64,000 nucleotides of DNA from Segatella baroniae B14 (GTDB lineage Bacteria > Bacteroidota > Bacteroidia > Bacteroidales > Bacteroidaceae). The translations under genes were made by a program, and so were the position numbers. The stretch is taken from positions 7,501-71,500 of the forward strand of contig NZ_CP091799.1 of NCBI RefSeq assembly GCF_022024235.1, in the 5' to 3' direction. Below, piece by piece: positions 7,222 through 16,062 of the stretch. The stretch's first letter is position 1, and every line of letters starts with the position of its first letter. Under the pieces are notes generated by a model that had not been told where the DNA came from, made no database searches, and saw only the letters and a list, made by a program, of their open reading frames with translations.

Positions 7222-9559
7222 TATATTTCAAATAGTATCATTAATGATTGTATGTGGAGTATTGCTACTCATACAGTCATGCTCTTCTACCAGTGCCATT
7301 CCTGAAGGAGAACAATTGTTTACGGGGTTGAAAAAAATAAAATATGTAAACTATGAGCCAGGAGTTCATGCTGATGAGACGATGCTGGAAATGGAATCAG
7401 TTTTGGCATCAGCACCTACTGGTGCCTTCATGGGGAGTAGTTATTATCGCACACCTTTCCCGATAAGACTTTGGGTGTGGAATGCTTTTGCAAATTCCAA
7501 GGGTGGTATAGGAAAGTGGTTAGCTAAGTCTTTTGGTTCTAAGCCAAAATTGTTGAGCCAAGTAAATCCATTGTTACGTGCTCAGGTAGCCCAACAGCAA
7601 TTGCAGAAATTCGGTTATTTTAATGGAAAAGTATCTTTTGAAAATGTCACCGAGCACAATCCGAAACAAGCAAAGATAGCCTATACTGTAGATATGGGAC
7701 ATTTGTGGACTTTAGATACGGTGTCTTATAAGAATTTTCCTCTTCAGACGGATAGCCTGATTCATAATTCTATGCAGGAGACACTTTTGCATAAAGGTGA
7801 TGCTTTCGAAGTAGCCACTTTAGAGGCAGAAAGACTTCGCATTGCCAATTTATTCAGAAATCATGGATATTATTATTATGAAGAAAGTGATGCAAAATAT
7901 TTGGCAGATACAGTGAATACTCCGGGAAAGGTGCAACTTAGATTTCAGATGGTTGATAGCATTAGTGAGCGAGCTTCTCATCCATGGTATATTGGTAAGA
8001 TTGCAATCAACTTTAAAAAGCAGTTTATGGAATCATTAGATAGTTCGCGAAGTTTTAGAAATTTAATTATTAATTATAATGGAAAGCGTCCTCCTTTGCG
8101 TGCTGGTGTCATTTTAAGTGGAGTCAATTTACGTTCACGTAAATTATATAGTTATGAAGATGAAGATGCTTTAAAGCAGCGTTTGCAGTCTTTGGGCTTA
8201 TTTAGTTATACTAATTTACAGTTTACTCCACGAGATTCTAGTTTGAACTGTGATACACTGGATGTGAATCTAGATTTAATATTTGATAAACCTTATAGTT
8301 TTTATATAGAAGGTAATGCCAAAGGGAAGACTACAGGTAGAGTCGGACCTCAATTGGTTATGGGTTTAACGAAGCAGAATGCGTTCCGAGGAGGAGAAGT
8401 TCTTGATATAAGCGTTAATGGTTCGTATGAATGGCAAACAGCGCATCAAAATGAACATTCTTCGTCTAAGATGAATTCTTACGAATATGGAGCAGCTGTT
8501 TCGCTTACGATGCCGAGATTATTAACACCTTGGAGTTTATTTGTAGGTAGCAGAAAAGGAGTTAGACGTCGAAGGCACCATTATTATGGTGTGCCATCAA
8601 CAACGCTTAAGGTGGCAACGAATATACTTAATCGTGCAGATTATTTTAAGCGTCATGTTGTATCGGGTGAATTAACTTATGAGTGGGCAAATTCAGAAAC
8701 ATCTCGTCATTCTTTTACTCCGCTAAGTATTTCTTACCAGTATATGAATGATAAGACTCAGGCTTTTGATAGTCTATTATCTTTGAATCCTTATTTGCAA
8801 ATCTCAATGCGTGATCAGTTTGTTCCCAAAATGAGTTACACGTATAGCTATCGAAGTCCAAGCAAATACCAGAATCCTATAACTTGGTCTACTACGGTCA
8901 GTGAGGCAAGTAATATCCTTTCTGGTTTTTATGTGTTGTTTGGTGAAAAATGGAATACAACTAATAAGACCATGTTTAAAAATCCTTATGCGCAGTTCTT
9001 AAAACTTGAAACGGATTTTGTGAAGCAGTGGAAGGTAGGAGAGTCATCAACACTGGTCGGACACTTTAATGTCGGTGCAATTTGGAGTTATGGAAATGCC
9101 ACACAGGCTCCTTATTATGAACAGTTTTATGTAGGTGGAGCTAATAGTATACGTGCATTTAATGTCAGAAGTATCGGACCAGGAAAGTATGTACCTGCAG
9201 ATGGACGATTTTCTTATATAGATCAAACTGGTGATATAAAATTGTTGGCTAATTTGGAATATCGACCTCAATTATTTGGTAGTTTATATGGTGCAATATT
9301 CTTGGATGCAGGTAATGTGTGGGCATTACATTCTGATGATGCTAGACCAGGAAGTACTTTTGCTTTAAAAGACTTTGCCCGACAGATAGCTGTTGGCACA
9401 GGTATAGGATTACGATACGATATCGGTATGTTTGTATTGAGACTTGATTGGGGTATTGGTCTTCATGTTCCTTATCAAACAGAAAAGTCAGGATTTTACA
9501 ATGTCAGTAGCTTTAAAAATGCGCAAAGTATTCATTTAGCAATCGGATATCCTTTCTAA
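7208..9559 (+). CDS. tamL: lipidated Omp85/BamA-type outer membrane protein (TamL-like)
   Basis: A 783-residue Omp85-superfamily barrel. POTRA-like sequence fills about residues 35-400 and a 16-strand surface-antigen-type barrel the rest, ending in aromatic F. Unlike E. coli TamA it begins with a lipoprotein signal peptide and lipobox LIQSC at about residues 21-25, so the mature N-terminus should be a lipidated Cys. Lipidated TamA relatives (TamL) are known in Bacteroidota and pair with TamB. The 14-base overlap with tamB implies translational coupling. The name rests on lipobox, fold and neighbour. Confidence 0.85.
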   Translation: MKQNSIFQIVSLMIVCGVLLLIQSCSSTSAIPEGEQLFTGLKKIKYVNYEPGVHADETMLEMESVLASAPTGAFMGSSYYRTPFPIRLWVWNAFANSKGGIGKWLAKSFGSKPKLLSQVNPLLRAQVAQQQLQKFGYFNGKVSFENVTEHNPKQAKIAYTVDMGHLWTLDTVSYKNFPLQTDSLIHNSMQETLLHKGDAFEVATLEAERLRIANLFRNHGYYYYEESDAKYLADTVNTPGKVQLRFQMVDSISERASHPWYIGKIAINFKKQFMESLDSSRSFRNLIINYNGKRPPLRAGVILSGVNLRSRKLYSYEDEDALKQRLQSLGLFSYTNLQFTPRDSSLNCDTLDVNLDLIFDKPYSFYIEGNAKGKTTGRVGPQLVMGLTKQNAFRGGEVLDISVNGSYEWQTAHQNEHSSSKMNSYEYGAAVSLTMPRLLTPWSLFVGSRKGVRRRRHHYYGVPSTTLKVATNILNRADYFKRHVVSGELTYEWANSETSRHSFTPLSISYQYMNDKTQAFDSLLSLNPYLQISMRDQFVPKMSYTYSYRSPSKYQNPITWSTTVSEASNILSGFYVLFGEKWNTTNKTMFKNPYAQFLKLETDFVKQWKVGESSTLVGHFNVGAIWSYGNATQAPYYEQFYVGGANSIRAFNVRSIGPGKYVPADGRFSYIDQTGDIKLLANLEYRPQLFGSLYGAIFLDAGNVWALHSDDARPGSTFALKDFARQIAVGTGIGLRYDIGMFVLRLDWGIGLHVPYQTEKSGFYNVSSFKNAQSIHLAIGYPF

Positions 9560-9576
9560 AAATTATCATAGGATAG

Positions 9577-9607
9577 TTGTGCTCTTCGGATAAAATGATT
9601 ACTTTTG
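9577..9607 (+). promoter_or_regulatory. promoter of the nucleotidyltransferase-nrnA pair
   Basis: TACTTTTG at 9600-9607 is a consensus -7 box, with TTG at 9577-9579 as -33, 20 bases apart. It lies just after the tamL stop and 38 bases before the next start. Confidence 0.7.
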
Positions 9608-9645
9608 CATGACAAAGAATTATTTCAACTATAAAGTATAAAAAT

Positions 9646-10560
9646 ATGAAACCTACTTTGGTATTACTCGCTGCCGGTATGGGCAGTCGTTATGGAGGCC
9701 TCAAGCAGTTAGATGGTCTTGGACCTAATGGTGAAACTATCATGGATTACTCTATTTACGATGCTATTCAAGCTGGTTTTGGAAAGATCGTATTTATTAT
9801 TCGTAAAGATTTCGAAGAGCAATTCCGTACACAAGTTCTTTCAAAATATGAAGGTCATATTCCTGCAGAAGTATGTTTTCAAGCTTTGGATGCACTACCT
9901 GACGGTTACTCTGTACCAGAAGGTCGTACCAAGCCATGGGGTACTAACCATGCAGTCTTAATGGCTAAAAATGTAGTAAAGGAACCTTTCTGCGTTATCA
10001 ATTGTGATGATTTCTATAATCGTGATTGTTTCAAGGTAATTGGTAAGTTTTTGGCAGATCTTCCTGAAGGTGCTAAGAATACTTATGCAATGGTAGGGTT
10101 CCGTGTAGGTAACACTTTGTCAGAAAATGGTACAGTATCACGTGGTGTATGTTCTAAGGATGAAGCGGAACATTTGACAACAGTAGTTGAGCGTACAGAA
10201 ATAGAGCGTAAGGAAGATGGTAAGGTAGCATATAAAGATGAGAATGGTGAGTGGGTATCTATAGCAGATAATACTCCTGTTTCTATGAATGTATGGGGCT
10301 TTACTCCAGATTATTTTGAATATAGTGATGCCTTCTTCAAGGAATTCTTGGATGCTCCTGAGACCAAAACCAATATCAAGGCAGAGTACCTTATCCCATG
10401 GGTTGTTAATAAGTTGATCAACGATGGTACTGCGACCGTAAAGGTTCTTGATACTACAAGTAAATGGTTTGGTGTGACCTACTCAGAAGATCGTCCAAGT
10501 GTTGTAGCTAAAATTCAGCAGTTGGTTGACGAGGGAGTTTATCCTAATAAGCTCTTTTAA
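9646..10560 (+). CDS. sugar-phosphate/phosphocholine-type nucleotidyltransferase
   Basis: A 304-residue cytoplasmic enzyme of the GT-A-like NTP-transferase fold. It begins LVLLAAGMGSRYGGLKQLDG, the glycine-rich nucleotide and Mg-binding loop with the expected Lys, and has an INCDDFYN acidic metal site near residue 120. It should activate a sugar phosphate or similar group with an NTP. The substrate is not clear from sequence: hexose-1-phosphate is possible, and so are the choline-phosphate-type enzymes. It is directly followed by the DHH phosphoesterase gene and shares its promoter. Confidence 0.75.
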   Translation: MKPTLVLLAAGMGSRYGGLKQLDGLGPNGETIMDYSIYDAIQAGFGKIVFIIRKDFEEQFRTQVLSKYEGHIPAEVCFQALDALPDGYSVPEGRTKPWGTNHAVLMAKNVVKEPFCVINCDDFYNRDCFKVIGKFLADLPEGAKNTYAMVGFRVGNTLSENGTVSRGVCSKDEAEHLTTVVERTEIERKEDGKVAYKDENGEWVSIADNTPVSMNVWGFTPDYFEYSDAFFKEFLDAPETKTNIKAEYLIPWVVNKLINDGTATVKVLDTTSKWFGVTYSEDRPSVVAKIQQLVDEGVYPNKLF

Positions 10561-10566
10561 TTGTTG

Positions 10567-11607
10567 ATGGATATTAATATTCTTACAGATACAGAAGCTG
10601 CTATGCTCCAAGAGTTGATAGCAGCTTCAAATCATATTGTTATTTGTGGACATAAATCTCCAGATGGTGATGCAATGGGTGCATGTCTGGGGTGGAGAGA
10701 ATATCTTTGTTCCTTAGGCAAGGATGCTGTAGTAGTACTTCCAGATGCTTATCCCGACTTTTTACATTGGTTACCTAATTCTGAGAAGGTAGTAAGGTTT
10801 GATAAAAATCAGGAAAGGGCAACAAAACTCTTCCAAGAAGCAGATTTAGTTTGTTGTCTTGATTTTAATGCACCTAATAGAGTCGAGGATATGGAGAAAG
10901 CCTTGGTTTCTTCTCCTGCTAAAGTTTTGGTTGTAGATCATCATCTGCAACCTTCGTTTGACGATGCTTCTTTAGTAGTGTCTCGTCCGGAAGCAAGTAG
11001 TACTTGTGAGCTGATTTTTAGGCTCGTGTGGCAGCTTGGTGGTTTTGAATCGATGTCGCGTAAGTGGGCAAGTTGCATATATTGTGGAATGATGACAGAC
11101 ACAGGCGGCTTTACCTATAATAGCACAGACCCTATTATATATTTTATTATAGGCGAATTGCTGACCAAGCATATCGATAAAGACAAAATTTATAGAAATG
11201 TCTTTAATAATTACAGCTCATGGGCTATGCGCTTTCGCGGCTATATTATGAGCCAAAAATTAAATGTATTGGATGATCTTCATGCTACTTTTTATGCAGT
11301 GTCGCGTAGAGAAATGGAAGATTTCCATTTTATTAAGGGCGATTTAGAAGGATTAGTAAATGAACCTTTAAGAATAAAAGGTGTAAAAATGTCTATATCT
11401 CTTCGTGAAGATGTCGAGCGAGATAATCTCGTTTGGGTAAGTTTGCGTTCTGTAGATGATTTTCCATGCAATAAGGTTGCGCAAGAATATTTTGAAGGTG
11501 GTGGTCATTTAAATGCAAGTGGTGGCAGGGTTAATGGTACAATTGCTGATGCTATAGAGATAGCCAAAAAAGCTATTTATGCTTATGCAGAACTTTTGAA
11601 AAAGTAG
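10567..11607 (+). CDS. nrnA: DHH-family phosphoesterase, NrnA-like oligoribonuclease/pAp phosphatase
   Basis: A DHH/DHHA1 enzyme that degrades nano-RNAs and/or 3'-phosphoadenosine 5'-phosphate in the cytoplasm. All metal motifs are present: HKSPDGDAMGA (about residues 29-39), CLDFN, VVDHHL (the DHH box near residue 125) and the C-terminal DHHA1 GGGHLNASGGR. The frame opens with TTG at 10561, but ATG at 10567 gives MDINILTD and is preferred, giving 346 residues. The family also includes c-di-AMP/c-di-GMP phosphodiesterases, but there is no GGDEF or membrane part here. Confidence 0.85.
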   Translation: MDINILTDTEAAMLQELIAASNHIVICGHKSPDGDAMGACLGWREYLCSLGKDAVVVLPDAYPDFLHWLPNSEKVVRFDKNQERATKLFQEADLVCCLDFNAPNRVEDMEKALVSSPAKVLVVDHHLQPSFDDASLVVSRPEASSTCELIFRLVWQLGGFESMSRKWASCIYCGMMTDTGGFTYNSTDPIIYFIIGELLTKHIDKDKIYRNVFNNYSSWAMRFRGYIMSQKLNVLDDLHATFYAVSRREMEDFHFIKGDLEGLVNEPLRIKGVKMSISLREDVERDNLVWVSLRSVDDFPCNKVAQEYFEGGGHLNASGGRVNGTIADAIEIAKKAIYAYAELLKK

Positions 11608-11655
11608 TATTCTCTGTTTCCTGATATAAATTATTCTTGCTGATGGCTTATCATG

Positions 11656-11689
11656 ATCCGCAAGACTGGATAAAAGCAGTCTTGCGGAT
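11656..11689 (+). terminator. strong terminator after nrnA
   Basis: ATCCGCAAGACTG (11656-11668) pairs perfectly with CAGTCTTGCGGAT (11677-11689) across an 8-base loop, followed by TATTTTTTAT. A 13-bp stem plus T-run is a textbook intrinsic terminator on plus. Confidence 0.92.
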
Positions 11690-11695
11690 TATTTT

Positions 11696-12169
11696 TTATA
11701 GGAATTTTATTATCCACTGGATAAACACCACAGTGAGTCTCAGCATGAATATAATCAGTATCCCGAGTATTATCATAGTTATGAATAGCAGAATTACTTT
11801 CTTTCTAATTCTCCTTATGATGATTGGGTCATCATTGATATATCCCAAAATGAGTTGGATATTTCGTTTAAAAGACAGATTAAATATGTCAATGAAATCG
11901 CCAATCCACATCGGAATCAATCCCAAGAATATATCTAAAAGAATATTATTGATGATAGCAAGAGTTAGTGGTATGGATTTGAGCGTGAAGAGGCTATAGT
12001 ATATGAAGGGAATAGCTAAAATAGCACTGATGAGATCGCCTATTCCTGGTATAAGGCCGATAATAGGATCAAGATGATAAGTATCCATATAAATTGCTAT
12101 TCTTTCCAGCATTTTATAGGATGTTGATTGTAGTATTTGCTGTCTTTTATAATCGTCCATACTTTTCAT
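11696..12169 (-). CDS. DUF4112-family membrane protein
   Basis: A small protein of 157 residues. The N-terminal third has the family signature (LIGLIPGIGDLISAIL, about residues 41-56), two closely spaced hydrophobic helices follow, and a C-terminal transmembrane helix lies at about residues 130-152. The function of DUF4112 proteins is unknown. The frame can begin at TTG 12187, but the ATGs at 12169 (MKSMDDYK) and 12160 are better; I chose the first. It stands alone on minus, ending on the nrnA terminator, and its last codons abut that terminator's T-run. Confidence 0.78.
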   Translation of the reverse strand: MKSMDDYKRQQILQSTSYKMLERIAIYMDTYHLDPIIGLIPGIGDLISAILAIPFIYYSLFTLKSIPLTLAIINNILLDIFLGLIPMWIGDFIDIFNLSFKRNIQLILGYINDDPIIIRRIRKKVILLFITMIILGILIIFMLRLTVVFIQWIIKFL

Positions 12170-12341
12170 AGATGTTTTGAATAACAAAAATATGATTTTA
12201 TTTTGATGGAAATGTTCTTTTTAACATAATTCTACCTAATATCAACAAAACCATTAACTCTAAAAACCGTTAAATCGTTGTTATGCTTGCGAATAAATAG
12301 TAAAAACTTGGTATTGTTTTTCGTATGTCAATAAAAATACG

Positions 12342-12349
12342 TACTTTTG
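12342..12349 (+). promoter_or_regulatory. -7 box of the DUF4827-glmM pair
   Basis: TACTTTTG followed by C, 25 bases before the ATG at 12375. The -33 region is T-rich (TTTTTCG at 12317-12323) without an exact TTTG. Confidence 0.65.
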
Positions 12350-12374
12350 CTTCGTTAAAATATAAATTGGAAAA

Positions 12375-13013
12375 ATGAAGAAACTGACCCTTATCCTCGC
12401 GTGCCTTATCGGGGTATTTGTTCTGAACTCCTGTTCAGATACTGAGACATATGCAGAACAGAAAGAAAAAGAGCGTGATTGCATTAATAATTATATAGCT
12501 GATCAAGGTATTAAAGTAATCTCAGAGTCTCAGTTCCTTGAACAAGATACAACTACGAATTTGGATAATAATGAATATGTGTTGTTTGAAACAACAGGTG
12601 TCTATATGCAGATTATACGTCGTGGATGTGGAAAAATGATACAAAGTGGGGAAACCACGAATGTGTTATGTCGTTTTTCCGAGTGGAATTTGATGGAAGA
12701 CACATTACAAGCAACTAACAATGTGATGTATTATTCACCTACTCCAGATATCATGTCGGTAACTAATACCTCTGGTACATTCTCTGCTTCTTTTGATGCA
12801 AATAGCAGTGTAATGTATTCTTATTATGGAAGTACTTCTGTGCCTTCTGGATGGCTTGTTCCTTTGAAATATATTAAAGTAGGTAGAGTAGAAAAAGAAG
12901 GTGATGAAATTGCAAAAGTTCGTCTAATTGTTCCACATAGTCAAGGACAGCAATATGCTTCGGCAAATGTTTATCCTTGTTTATATGAAATAACTTACGA
13001 ACGGCAAAATTAA
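12375..13013 (+). CDS. DUF4827-like lipoprotein (FKBP-fold type)
   Basis: A 212-residue predicted lipoprotein with signal peptide MKKLTLILACLIGVFVLNSC (Cys20 acylated). The body resembles Bacteroidales DUF4827 proteins, which look like degenerate FKBP-type peptidyl-prolyl isomerases: GCGKMIQSGETTNVLCRFSE in the middle is the strand region, and a VPSGWLVPLKYIKVG segment follows. Residues needed for isomerase activity cannot be confirmed by eye. It is 10 bases upstream of glmM, an arrangement common in this order. Confidence 0.72.
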   Translation: MKKLTLILACLIGVFVLNSCSDTETYAEQKEKERDCINNYIADQGIKVISESQFLEQDTTTNLDNNEYVLFETTGVYMQIIRRGCGKMIQSGETTNVLCRFSEWNLMEDTLQATNNVMYYSPTPDIMSVTNTSGTFSASFDANSSVMYSYYGSTSVPSGWLVPLKYIKVGRVEKEGDEIAKVRLIVPHSQGQQYASANVYPCLYEITYERQN

Positions 13014-13023
13014 CAAAATAGTT

Positions 13024-14415
13024 ATGACACTTATAAAATCAATTTCTGGTATCCGTGGTACAATTGGTGGTCCAGTGGGCGATACTTTGAATCCGCTCGA
13101 TATCGTAAAGTTCACATCAGCCTATGCTACTTTTATTCGTAAGAGTGGTAAGTCAAACAGTAATAAAATTGTTGTAGGTCGTGATGCTCGTATATCGGGT
13201 GAAATGGTAAAGAATGTTGTTTGTGGTACCTTAATGGGTATGGGCTACGATGTCATTAATATCGGTTTGGCTTCTACACCAACTACAGAACTCGCGGTTC
13301 GTATGTCAGGTGCTGCCGGTGGTATTATTATTACAGCTAGTCATAATCCTCGTCATTGGAATGCACTCAAACTCTTGAATGCAGAGGGTGAGTTCTTGAC
13401 TAAAGATGATGGTAATGAAGTTCTTGCTATTGCAGAAAAAGAAGCTTTTGATTATGCAGATGTTGATCATATGGGCAAATATCAGGAGGATAATACTTTT
13501 GATAAGCGACATATAGATTCTGTATTATCGTTACAGTTGGTTGATCTTGAAGCTATTCGTAATGCCCACTTTAAGGTTATCGTAGATTCTATTAATTCAG
13601 TAGGTGGTATTATATTGCCAAAGTTATTAGAGTCTTTAGGTGTTGAGGCTAAGTTCTTAAATGGTGAAGCTAATGGCGATTTTGCACATAATCCAGAACC
13701 TTTGGAGAAAAATCTTACTGGTATTATGGGTGAAATGAAGAATGGAGGCTATGACTTAGGTATAGTCGTTGATCCAGATGTAGACCGCTTGGCTTTCATT
13801 TGTGAGAATGGTGAAATGTTTGGTGAGGAGTATACATTGGTTTCTGTTGCAGATTATGTGTTGGCTCATACACCAGGAAATACGGTATCTAATTTGAGTT
13901 CTACACGTGCTTTGCGTGATGTTACCGAGAAGCATGGTGGTAAGTATACTGCTGCTGCTGTTGGTGAAGTTAATGTAACGACCAAGATGAAAGATGTACA
14001 TGCTGTTATTGGCGGTGAAGGCAATGGTGGTGTTATCTATCCAGAGAGTCATTATGGTCGCGATGCATTGGTGGGTATTGCTCTGTTCTTAAGTAGTCTC
14101 GCTAAGAAAGGCTGCAAAGTTAGTGAATTGCGTGCTTCTTTTCCAGAATATTGTATTGCTAAGAATCGTATAGATTTGACACCTGAAACTGATGTAGATG
14201 CTATTCTTGTTAAAGTAAAAGAACTATATGGAGCTGAAACGGATGTAACAGTTACTGATATTGATGGTGTAAAGCTTGATTTCCCTGATAAATGGGTTCA
14301 TTTACGTAAGAGTAATACAGAACCGATTATTCGTGTCTATAGTGAGGCTCAAACTATGGCAGAGGCAGATGCTTTAGGTAAGAAACTAATGGATGTTGTA
14401 TATAGTATGCAATAA
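13024..14415 (+). CDS. glmM: phosphoglucosamine mutase
   Basis: Alpha-D-phosphohexomutase of 463 residues that makes glucosamine-1-phosphate for UDP-GlcNAc, so it feeds peptidoglycan and LPS. All four active-site loops are visible: the phosphoserine loop TASHNP near residue 104, the metal loop DPDVDR near 248, the sugar-binding loop GEGNGG near 333, and the phosphate-binding RKSNTEPIIRVYSEA near 427. It starts SGIRGTIGG as Bacteroidales enzymes do. Phosphomannomutase activity cannot be excluded. It is co-transcribed with the DUF4827 lipoprotein and ends at a bidirectional terminator. Confidence 0.88.
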   Translation: MTLIKSISGIRGTIGGPVGDTLNPLDIVKFTSAYATFIRKSGKSNSNKIVVGRDARISGEMVKNVVCGTLMGMGYDVINIGLASTPTTELAVRMSGAAGGIIITASHNPRHWNALKLLNAEGEFLTKDDGNEVLAIAEKEAFDYADVDHMGKYQEDNTFDKRHIDSVLSLQLVDLEAIRNAHFKVIVDSINSVGGIILPKLLESLGVEAKFLNGEANGDFAHNPEPLEKNLTGIMGEMKNGGYDLGIVVDPDVDRLAFICENGEMFGEEYTLVSVADYVLAHTPGNTVSNLSSTRALRDVTEKHGGKYTAAAVGEVNVTTKMKDVHAVIGGEGNGGVIYPESHYGRDALVGIALFLSSLAKKGCKVSELRASFPEYCIAKNRIDLTPETDVDAILVKVKELYGAETDVTVTDIDGVKLDFPDKWVHLRKSNTEPIIRVYSEAQTMAEADALGKKLMDVVYSMQ

Positions 14416-14431
14416 AAATATTGAACTATAT

Positions 14432-14467
14432 AAAAGGCTTGAATCTAAAAAATGATTCAAGCCTTTT
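14432..14467. terminator. bidirectional terminator between glmM and queG
   Basis: AAAAGGCTTGAATC (14432-14445) and GATTCAAGCCTTTT (14454-14467) form a perfect 14-bp stem with an 8-base loop and T-runs on both strands. It serves the convergent glmM and queG units. Confidence 0.9.
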
Positions 14468-14468
14468 T

Positions 14469-15464
14469 TTATAGTTCTTCATTATCCAATGCATTTATAT
14501 TGCGCATTAAACCACTATATTTAGCGCGTTTGACGGCACTTCCTTGAAATAGCTGTTGATATTGCTTTTCAGTTAAGTGTTGCCATTTCTCTTTGGTCAT
14601 GTGCAGGAGTTCGTCTTTGGGCTGTAATTCAGGAGTCGTATTAGGTGTGGCATATCTATTCCAAGGGCAAGCTTGCTGGCATCTATCACATCCATAAATT
14701 ACATTTCCCATTTTCTTGGCAAATTCTTTATTTAGTTCTCCTCTGTTTTCTATGGTTTGATAGGATAAGCATTTGTTAGCATCTAGTTCTTGATTTTCTA
14801 GGAGAGCACCAGTTGGACAGGCATCTATACATTGATGACATTTGCCACATTTGTTTGATAATGGTTGATCGTATTCTAATTCAATGTCAAGGAACAGTTC
14901 TCCTAAGAAAAACATGCTGCCAGCGCGAGGTATAATAAGCTGATGATTTTTTCCAGTCCATCCTAATCCTGCTTGTGTTGCCCAATATCTTTCAAGAACG
15001 GGAGCAGAATCACAGAATGCCCTATAATAATTTATGCTACCATCGGTTTTTCTATCTTCTTCATGGTATGGTAGAGGTGTAAATCCTATTTTCTCTGCCA
15101 ATTGTTGTAATTTACTTTTGACAATGTCATGATAGTCTTTTCCTAAAGCATAAGCAGCAAATTGGTATTCTTCTTGTGGAAGAGTTATGTTCGGGGTATA
15201 GTTTAATGCTACACTAACAATACTTTTAACCCCGTTCATCAGTAATCTAGGGTCAAGACGTTTGTCGGTGTAATTGTTCATATAAGCCATACCTGCATGA
15301 TCACCATTGGCTAACCACTTTTTGATATGTTGAGCAGTCTCATGATCAACGGCTTTTGCTTGGGCTATTCCACAGGAAAAAAAGCCGAGACTTTTTGCCT
15401 CAGCTTTTATTTTTTGACTTAAAACTTTCTTGTCAACAGTATTATTCAAAAGTTTTGAATTCAT
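14469..15464 (-). CDS. queG: epoxyqueuosine reductase
   Basis: Catalyses the last step of queuosine synthesis, reducing epoxyqueuosine to queuosine in tRNA with cobalamin and two [4Fe-4S] clusters. The 331-residue sequence shows both ferredoxin motifs, CGKCHQCIDACPTGAL near residue 187 and CDRCQQACPWNR near residue 239. The N-terminal cobalamin-binding part has the family's PYHEEDRKTDGS and GWTGKNHQLI motifs. Its start overlaps the deacetylase gene end by 23 bases; both belong to a three-gene run from the DUF2723 gene. Confidence 0.93.
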   Translation of the reverse strand: MNSKLLNNTVDKKVLSQKIKAEAKSLGFFSCGIAQAKAVDHETAQHIKKWLANGDHAGMAYMNNYTDKRLDPRLLMNGVKSIVSVALNYTPNITLPQEEYQFAAYALGKDYHDIVKSKLQQLAEKIGFTPLPYHEEDRKTDGSINYYRAFCDSAPVLERYWATQAGLGWTGKNHQLIIPRAGSMFFLGELFLDIELEYDQPLSNKCGKCHQCIDACPTGALLENQELDANKCLSYQTIENRGELNKEFAKKMGNVIYGCDRCQQACPWNRYATPNTTPELQPKDELLHMTKEKWQHLTEKQYQQLFQGSAVKRAKYSGLMRNINALDNEEL

Positions 15465-16053
15465 AACCTTGGTCTTTTAACCATTGCAACGCTTTTGGCA
15501 GAGCATAATGAAGTTTTTCTATACTCTTCAGAGAATCATGAAAAGTTATTATGCTTCCATTGCGTGTGTATTTCTTGACATTTTCAAAGATGTCTTCTGC
15601 AGTCATCCATTTAGAATAGTCTCGTGTAACAACGTCCCACATGATGATACGATACCTTCGTGACATCCACCAATATACACTATGCTTCATCCACCCATGA
15701 GGAGGGCGAAATAGATGAGCGTGAATAAGTTGATTGGCTTTCTCTGTGTTATAGGCATATGTAATAGCCCAATGCTTTAGAGAACCAATATGGTTGTATG
15801 TGTGATTACCAACTTGATGACCTTCATGTACGATTTGTGTATATAGGTCATGATGTCTCATGACATTTTCTCCAACCATAAAGAAGGTTGCTTTGGCATT
15901 AAACTTTTTAAGTGTTTCAAGAATAAATGGAGTCGACTCGGGGATTGGACCATCATCGAACGTCAAATACACTGAACGTTCGTTCTTGTCCATTCTCCAA
16001 GTCGCTCTGGGATATAACCAGCGCAACCATTTAGCAGGCTGCTCTATTAACAT
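15442..16053 (-). CDS. polysaccharide deacetylase (NodB/CE4 family)
   Basis: A 203-residue CE4-type hydrolase that would remove N-acetyl groups from a glycan. The NodB signature is present: the catalytic base motif LTFDDGP near residue 30, the metal-binding HTYNH near residue 83 (H-x3-H), the RPPHGW motif near 116, and a distal ITFHDSL near 167. A short hydrophobic N-terminus (PAKWLRWLYP) is not a clear signal peptide. The real substrate is unknown. It lies between the DUF2723 glycosyltransferase-like gene and queG. Confidence 0.83.
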   Translation of the reverse strand: MLIEQPAKWLRWLYPRATWRMDKNERSVYLTFDDGPIPESTPFILETLKKFNAKATFFMVGENVMRHHDLYTQIVHEGHQVGNHTYNHIGSLKHWAITYAYNTEKANQLIHAHLFRPPHGWMKHSVYWWMSRRYRIIMWDVVTRDYSKWMTAEDIFENVKKYTRNGSIITFHDSLKSIEKLHYALPKALQWLKDQGYEFKTFE

Positions 16054-16062
16054 CTTATTTCT

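Noticed and set aside
11637..11999. Plus-strand 120-codon frame opposite the DUF4112 gene
   Set aside because: It is the antiphase shadow of a gene with recognisable DUF4112 sequence and begins within the nrnA terminator region.
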